Source: Alphaproteobacteria bacterium (GTDB lineage: Bacteria > Pseudomonadota > Alphaproteobacteria > BNTO01). From it: a stretch of 9,327 nucleotides of DNA. The notes under the pieces were generated by a model. That model was not told the origin of the DNA, searched no databases, and was given only the letters and a program-made list of their open reading frames with translations. The position numbers and the translations under genes were made by a program. The stretch lies in the NCBI GenBank assembly GCA_025996655.1, contig BNTO01000020.1:1-9327 (forward strand), written 5' to 3'. Within the stretch, counting starts at the first letter, position 1. Every line of letters begins with the position of its first letter. This document shows positions 5,104-9,327 of this stretch, one piece after another.

Positions 5104-8100
5104 ACGTGTTTTTTGGCGACGTTCCAAACTTCTTCGAAGGGTTGGACTCGCCCTTGTGTTCTGCAATTTTTGGGGCCTTGGTGCGAGTTTTGCAAGCGGA
5201 GAAACGGAAGCGGAAAAAACTTTTACCCAGGGCGCCTACACTTTAGATTTTTCGGCCTCCCACAGCCTTGATTTTTTAGAAGATTTTTTAGAAAAAATAA
5301 AAAAATTTTTAGAAAAACACGAAGAGGCAAGCGCCTTCAACAGTCCGGATCTTGAGCGCTTAAAGAAATTTCTCGGTACGGATGGTTTTTTTATGACGGA
5401 AGGAGATCAGGACCTTTCCATTCGAAACATCTTGGAAAGTCTTATCAATACAAGCGCTGATTTAGAAAATGTCTTGACGAATGGAACAGAAGATACTTTA
5501 GGAAAAGAGGGGTTTCAAGCGGCTTGGGACGGTTTTGTCTTGCCTTTCAAAAACTTGGCCTCCCTTCTCAATTGTTATTATCAAATATTAGTCGAAGGAA
5601 AAACGCAAGAAACCCTTATTCCCCTTATTATCGAGCCGGTAGAAAAACATTTTAGTGACCTTCCCGGTATCCTCCAAAGTATTTTACAAAGTCTCGCCGG
5701 AATGCCGGCACTTCCGCCTCTTCATCCGAAGCCCACTCCAGGAATAATAGAAACGATTCATAACCTTTTTGACGTTATTATAAATTTAAACAATGCCGAA
5801 GTGAGTCATGAAATTATAAAGCTTCAACCCGCTCTCAGCGCTTTTTCAGAAAAGCTTGCCTCTTTAGCTCAAACTTTTAGCACATCGTCTTCTTTTGCGG
5901 CCCATCCTGACGGAGCTGCTATCGATTCGGGGATGAAGGACATTTTTGACTCTTTTCAAGAAAAATTTGCAGATTTGGCCGGAAATCTTCTTCATCAATC
6001 ATGCCTTTCTGAATCTATTGATAGCTTAGCGCGCATCGAGACATTTCTTTCTCTTATTGCCGATGGCATGGGGGAGTTTAACACGGCCGCTTTTGAGGAG
6101 CGCACCGAAGCCTCTACGGAAGCAACGAAAACAGCCCTTATCGCCATTGTCGAAAGTTTAAAAAGTATGAAAGAGGCTACCGTTTCTATGCGTACCCAAG
6201 ATTTTGGAGGGGAAAAATGTATCGTCACGACGACAACACGCCAGTCTCTCAACACCATTGCCTTACAAGTCGAAGAAATTTTAAACCAAAGCAAAAACAT
6301 TTATTCGGCTAGGACAGGAACAGACACTGTCCTTCCCGCCGCGGCCCCTAATTTAGATGAACCTTTAAGCGCCGTTCCTACTTTAATCGGAAGGATTTCT
6401 CTTAGCATTCGCAATATTTCGTCAAGACTTGACGCCGTTTGGACAAACTTTTCGGCTGAATACAGCGGCCTAGGAGATGAAGACGCTAAACATGCCCTAG
6501 AGAGTCTAGAAGAACAGTTTAAGTTGATATCTTTTGGGGTGCAAGACTTAACCAATGAAAATGGAAAATTGGATTTAAGATTAAGCGAACTAGGCTTTCC
6601 AGAAGATCTTTTCTGCGAACATAAATCTGTTTTGGGCCGAGAAAAACTTCCGAATTTTATCGAAGCTTTATCGACGTTTCCGTTTTTGTCTTTTTCCAAC
6701 TGCTGCGAAGAAACCTGTAAAAAAATGGAAGCTCTTCACAACGCTCTTTTTCTCGTGAAGGAGCTCTTTCTCATCGCTGCCGATACACCTGAGGCGTACA
6801 CGTGGGAGGCTCATCAAGATTGGATTGACATTTTAAACAAGATAACGGCTATTTTTCAAACAATCGCTTCTGAAGAAATAGAGCCAAGACAAGCAACCGA
6901 TATTTCTTGTCATGCGAATCGTTGGTGGAATCTTTTGGATGTTCTTAAGGAAGCCCTTTATGCGGCTCCTGCGGAGAATAGTTTAGTAAAAACCCTTCTC
7001 TCTATGATCCCGGCTCCTAAACACCCTTCTCTCGAGGATCTCTATCCTTTTTCGTATAAAAATAACTGCTCTTCTTGTGCGACGATGCGCGACAATATTG
7101 CTGAATTTATTTCTGATTTTGGCGCGATTATTGTAAAAATTTCTAAAAAAGCGGAAGAGTCCGACTACGCCCTTGATACCTCTTTACAAGACGCGCTGAC
7201 TACCTTACTCGCGTCTTTTAACCCAGCCACGGCTAAGTTACGAACACTTCCTTCTGTAGACGATCTTTGTTCCACGTGTCACGCGTTAGAAAAAAATTAT
7301 CTTAACGATATTGCGGATTTAATAGAGGAAACGGAAGATAGAGAAAATCTCTACACAAAAATAGCCGCTTTAAGCGAACAGTTAAAAACGCCTCTCTGTT
7401 GCCACCATTCCTATGAACACGTCGCTGCCATCAATCAGAGTATTGGCCTTTTAACCGAATATTTTAACGCCCTAACGGGAGGCTTGCCGGCCTCTTCCCT
7501 TCCTATGGGTGAAGAGAGTAATGTCCTTTTCTACTTTAAAATGCTTGCAGACGCGTTCGCGACGTCGCCCCATTCCATGAAAAACAATATCGAAAAAATG
7601 AAAGATATCGCAGCCCTTCATGCTTTTGGGGGGGGGACCGAAAACCCGTGCCTTAATCAGCATTTTATTCCCTTTTTCTCTGAAATAAAGGACCAATTCC
7701 GAAACATTACAATCGATGTTCGCAGTCTTTTAAACCTTCTTATGGGCGAGATGCCGCCTCCGCCTCCAGCCTTTGTGTGTCCACATCTTCCGGGAAGTTC
7801 CTACTGCGATCTCCTCACAGAAACGTATTCTACGCTTGCGACATCCTTATCGGATCTTTCCCTCGGAATAGGAAATTTTAACACCGTTCTCGAGGGAAAA
7901 AGGAGTTTCTTCTTTTCGACGACGCTTTATGAATATTTGGAAACAATCCAACAAGCTTTTAAGGATATGGAAACATATCTTAAGTTTTTGGGAGAAAATG
8001 CTTCGGGGGCTTGCTCTCATCAACCCAAGGCGCTTGCGCCAAAACAGATAGGCGCTGCCGCCGAAGAGTTAGCGACAGCCTTTTCACAAACGGTTGAAAT

Positions 8101-9327
8101 TTTTGCGCGCGCCTGTTGCCGAGGCGTTTCTGCAGAATTTCAGACAACAAACTATTATTTACAAAATCTTATTTCGAATCTCACCGCGGTTTCAGATGTT
8201 TATGAGGAGTCCACTCTTCGTGAACCTTTGCCTGAAACCAAACTTGCCCTCTTCGAACTTTTATCAGAGAACGCAACAACGGAATGCGAGCAATTAAAAA
8301 ATATTTTTAGTAAAATCAACGAAATATTGGGCGCAACACAGCCCGCCGCGCCCTGTCGTTTTTTCACTTTGGCGGAGCCTTTACGTCAATTTAATAAGGG
8401 GCTTCAAAAAGACCTTGAAACGCTGGGGACATTATTCCCTGATCTTGTGAGCACCGTTGCGGCTCCTATCGTTCTGGGAGAGGAAAATCCTTGTGAGACT
8501 CTTCCCTCTCATATTTTTGACCTTGTCCAAACGTATGAAACTCTAGGGAACACGTTCGTCACGTGGGCAAAGATTCTTCGAAGGACGCCTCCGATTCGAG
8601 CCAAGGATGAGAGAATTTTTGCCGTTGTTGAAGGATTCTCTCAAGTTTTTAGCGCAAGAGAAGCCGACGAAGGCCTCGGCTGTATTCTTAAAAAAATGCA
8701 GGAATGTTTCAGAGAAGGCGGAAGTGAAGACCCCAAGGACGGGTGTCGGAGCTGTTCGAAATTTTCGTGGGAACGTTACGCTATAGACGACATCTCCGAA
8801 AAAATTAAGGCAGCGGGAGAAGAAATAAAAGATGTTTTATCAAAGCCGGGCTGTTGCGCTTATTACGCGGACGAAGTTCTAAAAATTTATGATTCTTTCG
8901 TTTATAACGCGCAACTTCTACAGTCTTTGAGTGATCTTGAGCAGATTGCACTTCATCCCTCACGCCGAGAGGTCGTCCAAATTTTGTTCCAAGAACTCCA
9001 GGAACATATGAGGACTCTTGCGGAAGGCGTCGCCCTTTTGGTGAGCAACTTGCAAAATGTTTATAGCTCAAGCGACGAACCTTGTTTGCGTGTTCCGCTT
9101 ACAGCAGATTTGAAAACCATTAATGAACATCTAACGCATGCTCTTTCTCTTTTTGCAAAAATCGTTCAGGAATTAGGCGTTCGAAACCTTCCAGCGTTCG
9201 CGGCTTCCGTCCCGCCGCGTCGGATCGTCGGATCGGATCAAGAAAAACTTTCGGGCTGCGAATTTTTTGCGGACGTTTTAGACAAATGGCACCAGTACAT
9301 AGACGCCTTTAAAAGCACAACACAGCC
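5081..9327 (+). CDS. Giant secreted cysteine-rich helical-repeat protein, unknown family (3' end beyond window)
   Basis: One reading frame is open from the stop at 5042 to the right edge, giving at least 1,415 codons. With a TTG start at 5081, the protein begins MRRFFFFERVFWRRSKLL, then a hydrophobic stretch (about 21-34) and a plausible signal-peptidase site after A38 (SFA|SG), so it should be exported by Sec. The long basic n-region is unusual, and an upstream ATG in another frame could be the real start. The remainder is predominantly amphipathic-helix-like, rich in Leu, Glu, Phe and Ala, with Pro-rich loops (for example five prolines at about 893-897). There are no recognised catalytic motifs and no obvious transmembrane segments after the signal. 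About 31 cysteines lie in the visible mature part, 26 of them after residue 540, often as CC, CxxC or Cys next to His, at positions recurring about every 240 residues. Intramolecular disulfides outside the cytoplasm are plausible. A G9 tract occurs in frame at 7628-7636. It follows tilS by 96 bases. It could be a surface or secreted structural protein, adhesin or effector; none is demonstrated. Confidence 0.85.
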   Translation, partial: MRRFFFFERVFWRRSKLLRRVGLALVFCNFWGLGASFASGETEAEKTFTQGAYTLDFSASHSLDFLEDFLEKIKKFLEKHEEASAFNSPDLERLKKFLGTDGFFMTEGDQDLSIRNILESLINTSADLENVLTNGTEDTLGKEGFQAAWDGFVLPFKNLASLLNCYYQILVEGKTQETLIPLIIEPVEKHFSDLPGILQSILQSLAGMPALPPLHPKPTPGIIETIHNLFDVIINLNNAEVSHEIIKLQPALSAFSEKLASLAQTFSTSSSFAAHPDGAAIDSGMKDIFDSFQEKFADLAGNLLHQSCLSESIDSLARIETFLSLIADGMGEFNTAAFEERTEASTEATKTALIAIVESLKSMKEATVSMRTQDFGGEKCIVTTTTRQSLNTIALQVEEILNQSKNIYSARTGTDTVLPAAAPNLDEPLSAVPTLIGRISLSIRNISSRLDAVWTNFSAEYSGLGDEDAKHALESLEEQFKLISFGVQDLTNENGKLDLRLSELGFPEDLFCEHKSVLGREKLPNFIEALSTFPFLSFSNCCEETCKKMEALHNALFLVKELFLIAADTPEAYTWEAHQDWIDILNKITAIFQTIASEEIEPRQATDISCHANRWWNLLDVLKEALYAAPAENSLVKTLLSMIPAPKHPSLEDLYPFSYKNNCSSCATMRDNIAEFISDFGAIIVKISKKAEESDYALDTSLQDALTTLLASFNPATAKLRTLPSVDDLCSTCHALEKNYLNDIADLIEETEDRENLYTKIAALSEQLKTPLCCHHSYEHVAAINQSIGLLTEYFNALTGGLPASSLPMGEESNVLFYFKMLADAFATSPHSMKNNIEKMKDIAALHAFGGGTENPCLNQHFIPFFSEIKDQFRNITIDVRSLLNLLMGEMPPPPPAFVCPHLPGSSYCDLLTETYSTLATSLSDLSLGIGNFNTVLEGKRSFFFSTTLYEYLETIQQAFKDMETYLKFLGENASGACSHQPKALAPKQIGAAAEELATAFSQTVEIFARACCRGVSAEFQTTNYYLQNLISNLTAVSDVYEESTLREPLPETKLALFELLSENATTECEQLKNIFSKINEILGATQPAAPCRFFTLAEPLRQFNKGLQKDLETLGTLFPDLVSTVAAPIVLGEENPCETLPSHIFDLVQTYETLGNTFVTWAKILRRTPPIRAKDERIFAVVEGFSQVFSAREADEGLGCILKKMQECFREGGSEDPKDGCRSCSKFSWERYAIDDISEKIKAAGEEIKDVLSKPGCCAYYADEVLKIYDSFVYNAQLLQSLSDLEQIALHPSRREVVQILFQELQEHMRTLAEGVALLVSNLQNVYSSSDEPCLRVPLTADLKTINEHLTHALSLFAKIVQELGVRNLPAFAASVPPRRIVGSDQEKLSGCEFFADVLDKWHQYIDAFKSTTQ
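6002..9327 (+). repeat. Degenerate tandem repeat of about 240 residues within the giant protein
   Basis: Units begin at a Cys or Cys-Cys site at residues 308 (single C), 541/542, 773/774, 1012/1013 and 1258/1259 (bases 6002, 6701, 7397, 8114, 8852); steps are 233, 232, 239 and 246. A second site, often 'PC' (NPC, APC, EPC, ISC), lies 68-84 residues later at 380, 610, 857, 1092 and 1335. A third lies near +122 to +135 at 663/666, 900/909, 1138 and 1393, followed by a helix with Tyr, Trp or Phe. A fourth lies 29-43 residues before the next unit at 512, 730/733, 978 and 1222/1225. Amino-acid identity between units is otherwise very low, so this is an old or fast-diverging repeat seen mainly from cysteine register and helix pattern. 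The N-terminal 300 residues do not clearly follow it. Confidence 0.62.
7628..7636 (+). repeat. In-frame poly-G tract (G9) in the giant gene
   Basis: Nine consecutive G bases encode Gly850-Gly852 (context AFGGGTENPC). Gain or loss of one G leads to a stop within about 20 codons (TAA soon after in each alternative frame). That would truncate the protein just before its 857 cysteine. Tracts of this length are known to slip in contingency genes. Confidence 0.85.

Noticed and set aside
5995..6699. Two adjacent minus-strand open frames of 101 and 132 codons
   Set aside because: Both lie opposite the continuous plus-strand frame of the giant gene, which has a signal peptide, repeat structure and consistent coding over more than 4 kb. 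The minus-strand products show no recognisable features.
7067..7279. CxxC pairs (663/666, 730/733) as zinc-finger or thioredoxin-like sites
   Set aside because: The protein is predicted to be exported, the flanking sequence lacks a thioredoxin WCxxC context, and the cysteines fit the wider repeating lattice better.
8805..9071. Minus-strand open frame of 88 codons
   Set aside because: Antisense shadow of the cysteine-repeat region. No ribosome-binding site or family signal was seen.
1..9327. CRISPR arrays, tRNA or rRNA genes
   Set aside because: No short direct repeats with regular spacers, no cloverleaf-forming segments and no rRNA-like blocks were seen on either strand.

Overview
The window looks like part of an alphaproteobacterial chromosome. 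The ribosomal protein L28 is of alphaproteobacterial type, base composition is moderate, and genes are tightly packed on the plus strand. An insertion sequence, a MITE-like palindrome, type VI secretion (TssA) and a giant secreted protein together suggest a host-associated lineage, perhaps near Holosporales or Paracaedibacteraceae. That placement is a guess from gene style and was not tested.

Layout: (1) Bases 1-88, minus strand: the first 29 codons of an IS1595/IS1016-type transposase running off the left edge. (2) rpmB (L28) at 261-563 with a readable promoter at 201-229. (3) A probable three-gene operon at 684-3734: tssA (type VI baseplate/sheath assembly), a small secreted Lys/Glu-rich protein of unknown function (TTG start), and a CNNM/CorC-type membrane protein with CBS domains. 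Gaps are 18 and 9 bases. (4) Bases 3781-4002: a 222-bp element with 71-bp inverted arms, ending 7 bases before tilS. (5) tilS (tRNA-Ile2 lysidine synthase, short form) at 4010-4984. (6) A 76-base AT-rich gap. (7) From about 5081 to the right edge: one uninterrupted reading frame of at least 1,415 codons, encoding a secreted, helix-rich, cysteine-studded protein.

The giant gene is the most unusual content. It has no family I recognise. Its cysteines fall at four recurring positions with a period of about 230-250 residues, which reveals a degenerate long tandem repeat with at least four complete units. It also carries a G9 tract in frame. Its only well-placed ATG, preceded by a Shine-Dalgarno-like sequence, is one base out of frame at a T6 run, so translation depends either on a TTG start or on slippage. 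These are features expected of a surface or secreted protein under on/off control, but that function is inference.

How the genes relate: rpmB and tilS are housekeeping translation genes. tssA needs other Tss proteins that are not in this window. The small secreted protein, the CorC-like protein and the giant protein are all envelope or export associated, but nothing in the sequence proves that the two secreted proteins are type VI substrates.
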